Source of the DNA: Fundidesulfovibrio sp049322415
GTDB lineage: Bacteria > Desulfobacterota > Desulfovibrionia > Desulfovibrionales > Desulfovibrionaceae
NCBI GenBank assembly: GCA_049322415.1
Contig: JBMORI010000085.1
Location: 1-64,000, forward strand
DNA length: 64,000 nucleotides
Reading direction: 5' to 3'
The position numbers and the translations under genes are program-made. The notes below the pieces were generated by a model that was not told the DNA's origin, did no database searches, and saw only the letters and a program-made list of their open reading frames with translations. Of this stretch, positions 8,601 to 16,623 are shown piece after piece; position 1 is the first letter of the stretch, and each line of letters begins with the position of its first letter.

Positions 8601-9167
8601 CTTGCAGATGTCCTGGTAGGCGTCGCGGACGGCCTCGGCCACGTCCTCGGGCAGCTCGACGCAGAGGATGGCCACCTGGACGAGAACGCTTCTCTTGCGC
8701 AGCTGGTCGATGCCCTCGGGAGAGGTGGCGAAGCCTTCCACCACGTTGTTGACGAAGGTGCGCAGCTTGATGAGCGTGGCCTTCTCCTGGGCGGAAGCCT
8801 TCACTTCCTGGGCCAGGGTGCGCACGAAATGCTTGAGGAACTCGGGGTCCTTGTTGACCTCTTCGCTGGTCCAGTCGATGCGGTTGTACTCGTGATCCAC
8901 CGTCTGGCGGATGAGGGCCGCGTTGACCTTGGTCTCGTCTAGGAGCTTATGGAACGCCAAGGAGGAAACGGCCCTGAACTGCGGGGCGCGTATGCCGGGG
9001 ACCTGGCTGATGATGGCGGTGTTGTAGTTCTTGCCTCCCACCAGAAGCTCGGCTTCCTCGCCCATGGCCGCTATGTCGGCGCCGGTGAGGATGAGCTTTT
9101 TCGAGATCTCTTTCTTGTCTTTGGCTGGCGCTTTGGGGGCGGGAGCTTTAGGGCTGGCTTTAGCCAT
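5604..9167 (-). CDS. ppsA: Large phosphoenolpyruvate synthase (PEP/pyruvate-binding, phosphohistidine type)
   Basis: 1187 residues, far longer than classical PpsA (about 790). An Ala/Pro/Lys N-terminus precedes the ATP-grasp region (VGGKNYNTAIIS near 43, PVAVRSSAAGEDS near 195). The swivelling phosphohistidine domain has VGGDTSHAAITSRELGIP with His524, and the C-terminal TIM barrel has the catalytic GFCGQGVSN (Cys1024). It should convert pyruvate and ATP to PEP, AMP and phosphate. His to Cys is about 500 residues, so roughly 170 extra, mostly charged helical residues (about 660-810) are inserted; the C-terminus is also extended. It has an AGGAGG ribosome site. It lies downstream of pyc, separated by a terminator. 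Confidence 0.88.
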   Translation of the reverse strand: MAKASPKAPAPKAPAKDKKEISKKLILTGADIAAMGEEAELLVGGKNYNTAIISQVPGIRAPQFRAVSSLAFHKLLDETKVNAALIRQTVDHEYNRIDWTSEEVNKDPEFLKHFVRTLAQEVKASAQEKATLIKLRTFVNNVVEGFATSPEGIDQLRKRSVLVQVAILCVELPEDVAEAVRDAYQDICKDAGLEDVPVAVRSSAAGEDSRKKAFAGLQDTYLNIVGDDRVVEAYQWDCSSAYNLRSMTYRREAILDAVQLAERTGDDSIAEKAKQEWAIENTSLSVCIMRMINPVISGTAFSADTSTGCRGTDRKDLVSIDCSYGLGEAVVGGMVTPDKLFVFQSEDSREVVIRFMGFKDKKIIYDERGGTKIVPVDELEAYRWALSLAQAEEVAKGVRAISTAYGGMIMDTEFCIDQSERLWFVQARPETRWNEEFELHPDTIFMRRMEVDKNALARAEVILEGNGASRGAGQGTVKFLRSALELNKINKGDILAAERTDPDMVPGMRVASAILADVGGDTSHAAITSRELGIPAVIGIQRAELLRSLDGQEVTVDGSRGVAYRGLLPLVAVGGEMDLSKLPATKTKIGLILADVGQALFLSRLRTVPDFEVGLLRAEFMLGNIGVHPMALEAYDQGVLNQLVEKKLQDYEVSLTKAIKDQMAAGYIPMDLKLRQYVGLVTGLAKELEQLTEREGARGTDEVLAIHRRLRELDKKLDEYLGNATRRLDVLKTSVSLEDHVAVIMGYWEELQDTSTHADAVKRRMEVKAHVAERAQAVAHEPLIVETIEKIKEMRAEIARQVGIQRDMEEVRTLPGRIAKQLRSRGYRTGKELYVQTLAQNLALFAMAFHAKPIIYRTTDFKSNEYRNLVGGMLFEGFEDNPMLGYRGVSRNIHDWEIESFKLARGIFGGKNLQMMLPFVRTLEEARSMRRYLSRVHKMRSGEDGLKLHLMSEIPSNAILAKQFIQEFDGFSIGSNDMTQMVLATDRDNPSLKHIYDEEDPAVVWAILSTIFTGQKMGKKVGFCGQGVSNSVILRGLVSIAGIVSASVVPDTYYQTKFDVAAVEAQNIPVSKLGEWLQEQHLNRLHELLKSHKYEHILKKYKSAKDLTEWYEGEQTRLAGQLRDHLDTPKEAFYRQELEKYRGAFHKPVIYAAWNWEETVLDALRHAGFKDWDEQAKALAEQRKKKW

Positions 9168-9232
9168 TTAATTCCTCCTGATATGTCCAGGGATTGTCCC
9201 CGTGAGACGTCCTCTAGCAGATTCCTTGCGAG

Positions 9233-9264
9233 TTTGTCAGCATTCGCGGCTTTGTCCTGACAAA
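9233..9264. promoter_or_regulatory. Candidate operator upstream of ppsA
   Basis: A 14-bp perfect inverted repeat, TTTGTCCTGACAAA (9251-9264), lies about 85 bp upstream of the ppsA start. A further half-site, TTTGTCAG, sits at 9233-9240 on the same face, 18 bp away. Three copies of one half-site in a short leader look like a transcription-factor site. The factor is unknown; CRP/FNR-family regulators bind sites of this general type. Confidence 0.35.
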
Positions 9265-9293
9265 TTCCTAACAATATCGTGGCCCGGATGCGG

Positions 9294-9328
9294 GAAAACA
9301 CCCCCGCCCGGTCCGGGCCGGGCGGGGG
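9294..9328 (-). terminator. Terminator between pyc and ppsA
   Basis: CCCCCGCCCGG (9301-9311) pairs with CCGGGCGGGGG (9318-9328), an 11-pair stem. On the minus strand it is followed by UGUUUUC. It begins 9 bp past the pyc stop, so pyc transcription should largely end here and ppsA probably has its own promoter. Confidence 0.75.
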
Positions 9329-9336
9329 CGTGACGG

Positions 9337-12300
9337 CTAGTCCGCGTACTCCATCCCGTAGCCGCACCAAGGACAGTAGTGGAAGTCCTCGGCGGCCAGG
9401 GGTTCCTTGCAGCCGGGGCAGGCCTTTCCGGCGGGCATGAGCTCCACGAGGAGTTCGCCCTCCTTCACCGGCACCATCTTCTTGTCCTCGAAGTAGTCGG
9501 CGTTCTTGAGCACCCGCTTCACGACTCCTTCCACCTGCGAGAAGACCGACTTCTCCTGCTTCATGACGGAGATGTTGAAGATCTCCTGGCCGGGCTTGAG
9601 GAAGTCGCCTGGGCTGACGTGCATGACCCACAGGTCGCCGTTGCAGGGGGCGGCCACATGGTAGGGGTTGGAGGTGTCGGCCATCTCCACGGCCTGGGCC
9701 TCGCGTCCGCCCACCGCCTCGGCCACCTTCACCTGGTGGGAGAGGATTTCGGAATCGAGCACGTAGCGCACCACGCTCATGCCCTGATGGTCCGGGGCGG
9801 AGATGTCCAGAAGCGTCAGGGTGTGGGGCTTGCCGCGCGAATCCTCGAAGAAGAGCTCCTGTCCGGGCTCCAGGCCTTCGAACCAGATGTCCAGGGGCAG
9901 GCGGTTGGGGTCGCCGAACTTGGTGCGGAACTCGATGGTCTTGAGGGCGTCGCCCGGATGGTTCAGGTACATGACGAACTCCTCCTGGGAGGGTTCGCGC
10001 GTAAGCCTCTTGGCCAGGGCGTCCTTCTCGGCGTCCAGGTCCAGGTCCTTGAGGGAAGCCAGGGGGGACTCGGTGGTGCGCTGCTCGATGGCGGCCTTCC
10101 AGTCCGGTCCGAAGGCGGACTCGTAGACCCAGTTGGGCGGCCAGCCCAGGGGCAGCTTGCCGTACTTGCCGAGCAGCAGCTGGCGGAAGGCGTCGTTGGC
10201 GTCCGCGTAGAGCATGAGCCGGTCGGCCTTGCAGGCCTGGGTGACGCACTCGTCCGTGTGTTGGCTGGTGGCCTCCAGCACTTCGAGCATGTCGCGAACG
10301 GCGCGCTCGCCGCCCCGCTTGTAGGCCCCGGTCACGGCCAGGAAGGCGGTGTTCCAGGTGATCTGGGAGCCGGGGGTCACGTCGTGGTAGCGCACGATGC
10401 GCCGCGTGCCCGCGAGGAACTTGAGCATGTAGGGCAGCAGGTGGATGTAGCCCTGCTTGAGCGCTCCCTCCTGGCTGGAGCTGGTTGCGCCGCCGGGCAT
10501 GCCGTGCTCCACCACGTCGTAGTCGATGCCCCTGAAGTAGGGGGCGGTGTACTTGTCGTAGTAGGGCATGATCTGCTTGAGCACGAAGCCGCAGGTGCGG
10601 ATCATGTCCTTGTTGAGGCTGGTCTTGAGGCCCAGCTCGTCTTCCAAGTAGGCCGCCGTGGAGAGCACCTCTCCCTGGCCGTACCAGCGCACGGCCGCGC
10701 CGATGGCGGTGTCCACGATGTGGGCCCCTGCCTTGGCCGCCGCGCCCACTGCCGGGACGAACAGGCCGTCGGTGTAGTGCCGGTGGTAGTCCACCACCAG
10801 GTCGGGGTATTTCTCGCGGATGGCGGTCACCAGCGCGGAGATGAAGCGCGGGGGGCACACGCCCGCCATGTCCTTGAGGCCCAGGGTGATGATCTTCGAG
10901 ACCTTCTTCTTGGAGAGTCCTGCCACCTTGCCGCAGGTGTCGAGGATGTCCTCCAGGACGCCCATGTAATGGTGGACGTCGAAGCCCTTGGCCCAGGAGA
11001 GCGATATGGCGGGCTGGAAGATGTTGCCCTTGGAGTTGAGCGCCACCTCGGCGAAGGGCAGCATGTTCTCGATGTGGTTGAGGAAGTCGAAGCAGCGGAT
11101 GATGTCGTAGTGCTCGCAGATCATCTCGCCGGTCAGGCGCATGAGGTTCTTGGGCTGGGGCTTGTAGCCCAGCACGTTGGTGGACCGGATGAGTATCTGC
11201 TTGCAGGTCTTGGGCGCGAAGCAGTTCCACTGCTGCCCCTCGGTGAAGGGGTAGGTCATGTTGGCCATCATGGCCACGTGGAAGTGCGCGCCGCCGCCGT
11301 TCTCCAGCGACAGGAAGCCGCAGTTGTCGAGGTAGGGCCCTATGAGCGCGTCCTCGGCCAGACGGAAGCGGTTGCCGGAGTTGGACTGGGTGATGTCGCG
11401 GGTGGTGGTGTCCACGAAATGGACGATGCCCGAGTCGCGGATCTGGTCCAGCAGGGCCTGGCGGTCGCCGCGCGGATAGGGGGCCTTCCAGGCCTTGTGG
11501 TCCAGGATGGGCATGGCCGGGGAGAATCTCCCCAGACGCTTGTCGGCGCGGCCCCGGTACTCTCCTAGCTGCACGTAAGGGTTGTAGCCCTTGGCGGATA
11601 TCTCGGCCACCAGCCTGGACAGGCGCAGGTGCTCGGGCTCCACGTCGCGGTACTCGAGCAGCTCCGGCGCGGTGGCCACGAAGTTGGTGTCGTAACTGCC
11701 TTCGCGGAAGCGCTCGTTGCTTATGACCTGCAGGTGGAACGGGATGGTGGTCTTCACGCCGCCCACGATGTATTCGCGAAGGGCGCGGTCCATGGTGCCG
11801 AGCACCTTCTCCCAGGTGCGGCCGTAGGTCTGCAGGAGAGCGCCCGCCGAGTCGTACTGCGAGGGGAACTCGTACCCGGCGGAGATGCACGAATCCAGGC
11901 GCACGCCGGGGCCGCCGGGGGAGATGTAGCGGGTGATGAGCCCGGCGTTGGGCGTGAACCCTGCCCTGGGGTCCTCGCAGTTGATGCGCACCTGCAGGGC
12001 CCAGTTGAAGGGCTTGGTGTTGTTCTTGGTGTAGCGCAGCTTGGAGCCGAAGGCCACGGCGATCTGCTCCTCCACCAGGTCGATGCCGTAGCGGCTCTCG
12101 GTGATGCCGTGCTCCACCTGCAGGCGCGTGTTCACCTCAATGAGATAGGGGGTGCCGTCGGGCTCCACCAGGAATTCCACGGTGGCCAGCGAGAAGTAGC
12201 CCACGTGCTTGATGAGCTTCTCGGACCACTCCTTGAGCTGCTCGCGCAGCGCCGGGGTCATGCCCTTCCAGGGGGAGGGGGTGATCTCAACGAGCTTCTG

Positions 12301-13038
12301 GTGGTTGCGCTGCACGGTGCAGTCGCGCTCGTCCAGGGCCAGGACGTTGCCGTGCTTGTCGGCGATGACCTGTATCTCGATGTGCCGGACGCTGCGCAGG
12401 TACTTCTCCACGTAGAGGCGCGGGTTGCCGAAGCTCGCCTGGGCCAGGGCGGAAGCCTTGGAGAAGGCCTCCTCCAACTGCCTGGGCTCGTGCACCACGT
12501 AGATGCCCCGCCCGCCGCCGCCGCCCTCGGCCTTGAGCATGATGGGGAAGGTGATCTGGCTGGCTATCTCGCGGGCCTCGGGCACGCTCACCGCGCCCTC
12601 GGAGCCGGGGACCACCGGGATGCCGAGCTCCTTGGCCACGCCACGCACGGCCACCTTGTTGCCCAGCAGGTTCATGGCCTCGGAGGTGGGACCGATGAAC
12701 ACGATGCCCGCCTCGGCGCACTTGGCTGGGAAGGCGTGGTCCTCGGAGGCGAAGCCCCATCCCGGATGGATGGCCGCGATGCGCTTGGCTTTGGCCTCGC
12801 GGATGATGAGGTCGAGGTCGAGGTAGGCCCTGGGGTCTTCGCCCAGGAGGATGAGTTCGTGCGCGCCCGCCACGGACGGCGAGGTCATGTCCACCTTGGT
12901 GGCGGTCAGGACCGGCACGGCCTGGAAGCGCTCGCGGATGGAGCGCAATACGCGCCGCGCCGTGATGCCGCGGTTGGCGACGAGGATCTTCTTGCCCTGG
13001 ATTTCCTGGAGAACGTCCTGAAAGCTCTTAACGCCCAT
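9337..13038 (-). CDS. pyc: Pyruvate carboxylase with C-terminal zinc-ribbon tail
   Basis: 1233 residues in standard order: biotin carboxylase (about 1-470; KILVANRG, glycine loop KAEGGGGGRGI), carboxyltransferase (about 530-830; TTTRDITQSN, GLKDMAG), then a biotin carrier domain. It makes oxaloacetate from pyruvate, ATP and bicarbonate. The biotin lysine is Lys1160 in SVMKQEKS, not the usual AMKM. Beyond the carrier domain, residues 1200-1233 add Cys pairs C1207/C1210 and C1222/C1225, a likely zinc ribbon not expected in this family. The start lies inside birA (11 bp overlap) and has only a weak AGGT site, so translation is probably coupled to birA. Confidence 0.94.
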   Translation of the reverse strand: MGVKSFQDVLQEIQGKKILVANRGITARRVLRSIRERFQAVPVLTATKVDMTSPSVAGAHELILLGEDPRAYLDLDLIIREAKAKRIAAIHPGWGFASEDHAFPAKCAEAGIVFIGPTSEAMNLLGNKVAVRGVAKELGIPVVPGSEGAVSVPEAREIASQITFPIMLKAEGGGGGRGIYVVHEPRQLEEAFSKASALAQASFGNPRLYVEKYLRSVRHIEIQVIADKHGNVLALDERDCTVQRNHQKLVEITPSPWKGMTPALREQLKEWSEKLIKHVGYFSLATVEFLVEPDGTPYLIEVNTRLQVEHGITESRYGIDLVEEQIAVAFGSKLRYTKNNTKPFNWALQVRINCEDPRAGFTPNAGLITRYISPGGPGVRLDSCISAGYEFPSQYDSAGALLQTYGRTWEKVLGTMDRALREYIVGGVKTTIPFHLQVISNERFREGSYDTNFVATAPELLEYRDVEPEHLRLSRLVAEISAKGYNPYVQLGEYRGRADKRLGRFSPAMPILDHKAWKAPYPRGDRQALLDQIRDSGIVHFVDTTTRDITQSNSGNRFRLAEDALIGPYLDNCGFLSLENGGGAHFHVAMMANMTYPFTEGQQWNCFAPKTCKQILIRSTNVLGYKPQPKNLMRLTGEMICEHYDIIRCFDFLNHIENMLPFAEVALNSKGNIFQPAISLSWAKGFDVHHYMGVLEDILDTCGKVAGLSKKKVSKIITLGLKDMAGVCPPRFISALVTAIREKYPDLVVDYHRHYTDGLFVPAVGAAAKAGAHIVDTAIGAAVRWYGQGEVLSTAAYLEDELGLKTSLNKDMIRTCGFVLKQIMPYYDKYTAPYFRGIDYDVVEHGMPGGATSSSQEGALKQGYIHLLPYMLKFLAGTRRIVRYHDVTPGSQITWNTAFLAVTGAYKRGGERAVRDMLEVLEATSQHTDECVTQACKADRLMLYADANDAFRQLLLGKYGKLPLGWPPNWVYESAFGPDWKAAIEQRTTESPLASLKDLDLDAEKDALAKRLTREPSQEEFVMYLNHPGDALKTIEFRTKFGDPNRLPLDIWFEGLEPGQELFFEDSRGKPHTLTLLDISAPDHQGMSVVRYVLDSEILSHQVKVAEAVGGREAQAVEMADTSNPYHVAAPCNGDLWVMHVSPGDFLKPGQEIFNISVMKQEKSVFSQVEGVVKRVLKNADYFEDKKMVPVKEGELLVELMPAGKACPGCKEPLAAEDFHYCPWCGYGMEYAD

Positions 13039-14020
13039 TGGAATTGTACCTAACCTGGATGCTTGAGCGGGCCGGGGAAGCCCGCCAGATGCTGCCGGAG
13101 GTGAGTAGCCGCTCGCCCGCTCCGCCAGCAGGCGCGACCCTCAAGGCTCCGTCACGGGCCAGACCAAGGATGCGTCCGCTCCAGGGGGACTCGGCGCCCT
13201 CCCGGATGGACACCTCCTGGCCCAGCCAGCACAGGAGCGGCTCGACAAGGGAGGCCACGCTCTCGGGCGTCCCTTGCGCAAGAGAAGTTTCATAACACAT
13301 TTTTGTGAAGTTCACAAGATCACGCCACAACCCCAGGGGGGTGGCCTCGAACCCTTGCGCACGGAGGTTTCCCGCCGGAACGGCGTGCCCGTCGCGCAGA
13401 AGTTCGTTCGGCGGCGAGGACATGAGATTAATGCCGATGCCCGCCACGCTTATGCCGCGGCGTTCTTCCACCAGCATCCCGCCGATCTTGACGCCGTCCA
13501 GGATGAGGTCGTTGGGCCACTTGATGCAAACAGGCAGCTTCTTCCAGCGCAGATAGCCCGTCACGCAGTAGCCCAGGATGAGCGGCAGGAGAGTGTCGAG
13601 CTCCTTGGGGACAGGCGGCAGTATGAGCGACGCGTAAAGATTCCCCGGAGGCGAATCCCATCCGCGCCGCAACTGGCCGCGCCCGGACCACTGCGACACC
13701 GCCACGACGCTGTCCCATGGACCAAGCAGCTTGTTCTCGGCCATGGGCCGGGTCACGTCCAGGCTTGACGAGCACGGGCCGCACACCACGATCCTGCCCT
13801 CTACTCCCGCGTTCGAGAGCCACCAGCCCTCCTTCTCGCAAGCGGTGCACCAAGACACCGAAACCTCTTGCCAAGGCTCGAATTGCCGCGCATCTTTTTC
13901 CCAAACCGGATGGCATCCCGCCAAAACATCAGGATCCAAGGGTTCGGCAAGCTCCTCGCGCCCCTTCGCCCAGAGAAGCACGCCCGGCCCCGGAACCTGG
14001 GGACCATCAAGCTCCGTCAC
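13028..14020 (-). CDS. birA: Biotin--protein ligase
   Basis: A 330-residue enzyme that makes biotinyl-AMP and biotinylates carboxylase lysines. The catalytic domain begins near residue 90 with a divergent STN-like CSSSLDVTR, then QWSGRGQLRRGWDSPPGNLY and CIKWPNDLILDGVKIGGML. The first 85 residues are not a winged helix, so this is not a BirA-type repressor; they contain several Trp and Cys and are unrecognised. The reading frame stays open much further upstream, but GTG 14020 is chosen because a GGAGG site precedes it by ten bases and cca begins immediately beyond. It overlaps pyc, its evident substrate. Confidence 0.86.
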   Translation of the reverse strand: MTELDGPQVPGPGVLLWAKGREELAEPLDPDVLAGCHPVWEKDARQFEPWQEVSVSWCTACEKEGWWLSNAGVEGRIVVCGPCSSSLDVTRPMAENKLLGPWDSVVAVSQWSGRGQLRRGWDSPPGNLYASLILPPVPKELDTLLPLILGYCVTGYLRWKKLPVCIKWPNDLILDGVKIGGMLVEERRGISVAGIGINLMSSPPNELLRDGHAVPAGNLRAQGFEATPLGLWRDLVNFTKMCYETSLAQGTPESVASLVEPLLCWLGQEVSIREGAESPWSGRILGLARDGALRVAPAGGAGERLLTSGSIWRASPARSSIQVRYNSNGR

Positions 14021-14035
14021 GGATCGGAAACCTCC

Positions 14036-15175
14036 ATGAAGATATACTTGGTTGGCGGCGCGGTGCGAGACCTCCTTCTGGGACGCCCCGTCACCGACCG
14101 CGATTTCCTTGTCGACCACGCTGCTCAGGATTCGTTTCAAGCGCGGTATCCCACGGCCCGCCTCGTGGGCAAGTCCTTTCCGGTGTTCATCCTGGACGGA
14201 AGCGAATACGCATGGCCCCGGGGCGGCTCCCTGGAGCGCGACCTGGAGCTGAGAGACCTGACCATCAACGCCATGGCGCTGGACGAAAAAGGCGTCCTGA
14301 CCGCCCATCCTTCTGCCCTGCGCGATCTCCAGGCGAAGATTCTCCGGCCGTGCTCGCCCGCGTCCATGAGCGACGATCCGGTGAGGATTTTCCGCGCCGC
14401 CAGGTTCGCGGCCCAGTTTCCGGATTTCTCCCCCTCCCCGGAGCTTCTGGAGTCCATGCGGGCCGTGGCCCTGTCTGGAGGGATCGCGGCGTGCGCGGCG
14501 GAACGGGTCGGGCGGGAGATGGTCAAGGCGTTCTCGGCCCCCGCGCCCACCCGGTTCCTGGAACTCTTGCGGCTGGCCGGATGCCTCTCCCCCTGGTTCA
14601 GGGAGGTCGAGGCCTGCATCGGCGTTCCGGCAGGCCCGCCCAGATACCACGACAAAGACGTGTTCGGGCACACGCTGGACGTGATGGAGCGACTGGCCGG
14701 GGATCCGCTCATGGTCTGGATGGGAATGACACACGACCTGGGCAAGGCCCTCACCCCGCCGGACAAGTGGCCCAGCCACCACGGCCACGAGAAGTACGGG
14801 GAGGCCCCGGCCCGGGCGCTCGGGCTGAGGCTCAGGATGCCGTCGGCCTACATCGAGGCCGGCGTCGCGGGCGCGGCCGAGCACATGCGGGCCAGGGCCT
14901 ATCCCGAGATGCGTCCCGGCCCCAAGGTGGACATGCTCATGAGGCTTGAGGCCAAGAGGCTCACCTCGCGGGTGTTCCGGCTGGAAGCGGCGGACAGCGC
15001 GGGCAGGCATCAGGACAACCCGGTCCTGCCCGGCGAGATACAGCGCGCGGCCAAGCGGGACCTGCGGGCAATCCTCAAGGTGAGGCTGCCGGAGGACAAG
15101 AAGGATCTGGGCGAGAAGTCGGGCGAGGCATTGAGGCAGCTCAGATGCGAGGCGCTGGCCGCGCTGGAGCGTTGA
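14036..15175 (+). CDS. cca: CCA-adding tRNA nucleotidyltransferase with HD domain
   Basis: A 379-residue class II enzyme that adds or repairs the tRNA 3' CCA end. The N-terminus reads MKIYLVGGAVRDLLLG, followed by the metal-binding TDRDF and LRDLTINAMALDE. The neck is DDPVRIFRAARFAAQF. An HD phosphohydrolase domain (GHTLDVMERLAGDPLMVW ... THDLGKAL) lies near 205-260, as in the E. coli type. The start is the family N-terminus; upstream in-frame ATG codons lie antisense inside birA. No strong ribosome site is visible because that stretch is the birA ribosome site on the other strand. Confidence 0.92.
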   Translation: MKIYLVGGAVRDLLLGRPVTDRDFLVDHAAQDSFQARYPTARLVGKSFPVFILDGSEYAWPRGGSLERDLELRDLTINAMALDEKGVLTAHPSALRDLQAKILRPCSPASMSDDPVRIFRAARFAAQFPDFSPSPELLESMRAVALSGGIAACAAERVGREMVKAFSAPAPTRFLELLRLAGCLSPWFREVEACIGVPAGPPRYHDKDVFGHTLDVMERLAGDPLMVWMGMTHDLGKALTPPDKWPSHHGHEKYGEAPARALGLRLRMPSAYIEAGVAGAAEHMRARAYPEMRPGPKVDMLMRLEAKRLTSRVFRLEAADSAGRHQDNPVLPGEIQRAAKRDLRAILKVRLPEDKKDLGEKSGEALRQLRCEALAALER

Positions 15176-15257
15176 CAACCTCTCCATCGGCATCTCCGGG
15201 GCGAAAGACGCCGCGGCCGGGATTGCGCGTCCCCCGGGCCTGGGCTAGGAGGTCCGC

Positions 15258-15737
15258 ATGACCCAGCAAGCCATCCCCGGCAAGCCCGTATCGGCGAGCC
15301 ACACCGAATTGTCCGTGGCCATGCTCCCGCAGGACGCCAACCCGTACGGCTCCATCCACGGCGGCGTGATACTCAAGAACATCGACCAGGCGGCGGCCAT
15401 GGCCGCCATGCGCCACTGCAGGGGCAACGCCGTCACCGTGGCCATCGACTCGGTGAGCTTCCTTGCCCCGTCGCGCGTGGGCGAGTTGGTGACGTTCAAG
15501 GCCCAGGTGAACCACGTGGGCCGCACGTCCATGGAGATCGGGGTGCGGGTGGAGTCGGAGAACCTGTTCTCGGGCGAGGTGCGCCACACGGCCTCGGCCT
15601 ATCTGACCTTCGTCGCCCTGGGCACGGACGGACGGCCAGCCCAGGCCCCTCCGCTCATCCTGGAGACGGACGATGAGCGCAGGCGCTGGAGGGAGGCCGA
15701 GGAGCGCCGCAAGGCGCGCGTGGGCTCCGGATCGTAG
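15258..15737 (+). CDS. Hotdog-fold acyl-CoA thioesterase (YciA/BACH type)
   Basis: 159 residues, a single hotdog domain. The family signature is DANPYGSIHGGVILKNIDQAAAMAAMRHC followed by VTVAIDSVSFLAPSRVGELV and VNHVGRTSMEIGVRV. It hydrolyses acyl-CoA esters in the cytoplasm; chain-length preference is not readable. The last 25 residues are charged and helical (DDERRRWREAEERR). A strong AGGAGG site precedes the ATG. It follows cca by 82 bp and precedes the ttcA-like gene on the same strand. Confidence 0.88.
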   Translation: MTQQAIPGKPVSASHTELSVAMLPQDANPYGSIHGGVILKNIDQAAAMAAMRHCRGNAVTVAIDSVSFLAPSRVGELVTFKAQVNHVGRTSMEIGVRVESENLFSGEVRHTASAYLTFVALGTDGRPAQAPPLILETDDERRRWREAEERRKARVGSGS

Positions 15738-15806
15738 CCCTTGCCATCCGCCCGTCCGCCGGGTACACCGCCGCTGCCTTTCCTACTTCCGCGCGAGGTT
15801 TTGTCC

Positions 15807-16568
15807 ATGTCCTTCAAACGTGTCCGGGAAGAGAAGTCCACCTACGCCCAGAAGGTCTGCGTGGGACAGGCGGGCAAGGTCATGCGCCAGCTGGAGATGC
15901 TCGCCCCGGGCTCCAAGGTGGGCGTGGCCGTGTCCGGGGGCGTGGACAGCTTCGTGATGCTCAACGTGCTTCGCCTGCGCCAGCGCATCGTGCCCTTCCG
16001 CTTCGACATCCTGGCCCTTCACGTGAACCCCGGTTTCGACGCCGCTTCCCACGCCCCGCTGGTGGACTGGTGCGCCGGGAAGGGCGTGGCCCTTCACTCA
16101 GAGACGACGGACCACGGCCCTCGCGCCCATTCCCCGGAGAACCGGAAGGCCTCGGCCTGCTTCTTCTGCGCCATGCTCAGGCGCACCCGGCTCTTCCAGC
16201 TGTGCGAGCAGTACGGGCTCACCCACCTGGCCATCGGCCACAACGCCGACGACCTGGTGGTCACGTTCTTCATGAACCTCTTCCAGACAGGCAAGGTCCA
16301 GGGACTCTCGGCGTCGGAACCGTTCTTCGGCGGCAGGCTGCAAATGATCCGGCCACTCATCACGGTGGAGAAGGACCACATCAAGCGCGCCGCAAGGCAG
16401 TGGGGCCTGCCCATCTGGTCCAACCCCTGCCCGTCTGCCGGGAACACGCGGCGCTCCGACTTCGAGGGCTGGCTCAAGGACATGTTCGCCAAGGACAAGC
16501 GCTTCAAGGCCAACGCCTTCGGCGCGCTCACCCGCTGGCAGCTTGACACGGGCTTCCCGCGCGCCTAG
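15807..16568 (+). CDS. TtcA-family tRNA thiolation-type ATPase
   Basis: 253 residues with the PP-loop SGGVDS at 43-48, the CxxC pair in ACFFCAMLRR, the GHNADDLVVTFFMNLFQTGK segment and a third Cys in NPCPSAGNTRR. These are the marks of the TtcA/TtuA group, which activates a tRNA base with ATP and adds sulfur through an iron-sulfur cluster. The SGGVDS loop replaces the SGGKDS of classical TtcA, so the exact tRNA position is unsure. The ATG at 15807 has a GAGG site; the longer frame upstream lacks one. Confidence 0.82.
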   Translation: MSFKRVREEKSTYAQKVCVGQAGKVMRQLEMLAPGSKVGVAVSGGVDSFVMLNVLRLRQRIVPFRFDILALHVNPGFDAASHAPLVDWCAGKGVALHSETTDHGPRAHSPENRKASACFFCAMLRRTRLFQLCEQYGLTHLAIGHNADDLVVTFFMNLFQTGKVQGLSASEPFFGGRLQMIRPLITVEKDHIKRAARQWGLPIWSNPCPSAGNTRRSDFEGWLKDMFAKDKRFKANAFGALTRWQLDTGFPRA

Positions 16569-16623
16569 CCTTGCGATTGCGGGCCGCACCTGCCCGGCAT
16601 CAGCCCGCCCCGGACGAATCCAC

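Noticed and set aside
5670..8942. Open reading frame of about 1090 codons opposite ppsA
   Set aside because: Antisense shadow of PEP synthase; composition is Val/Gly/His/Leu-rich and no motif is recognised.
14021..15193. Upstream extension of the birA frame to 15193
   Set aside because: This part is antisense to cca, which has complete CCA-enzyme motifs. birA has a good ribosome site at GTG 14020.
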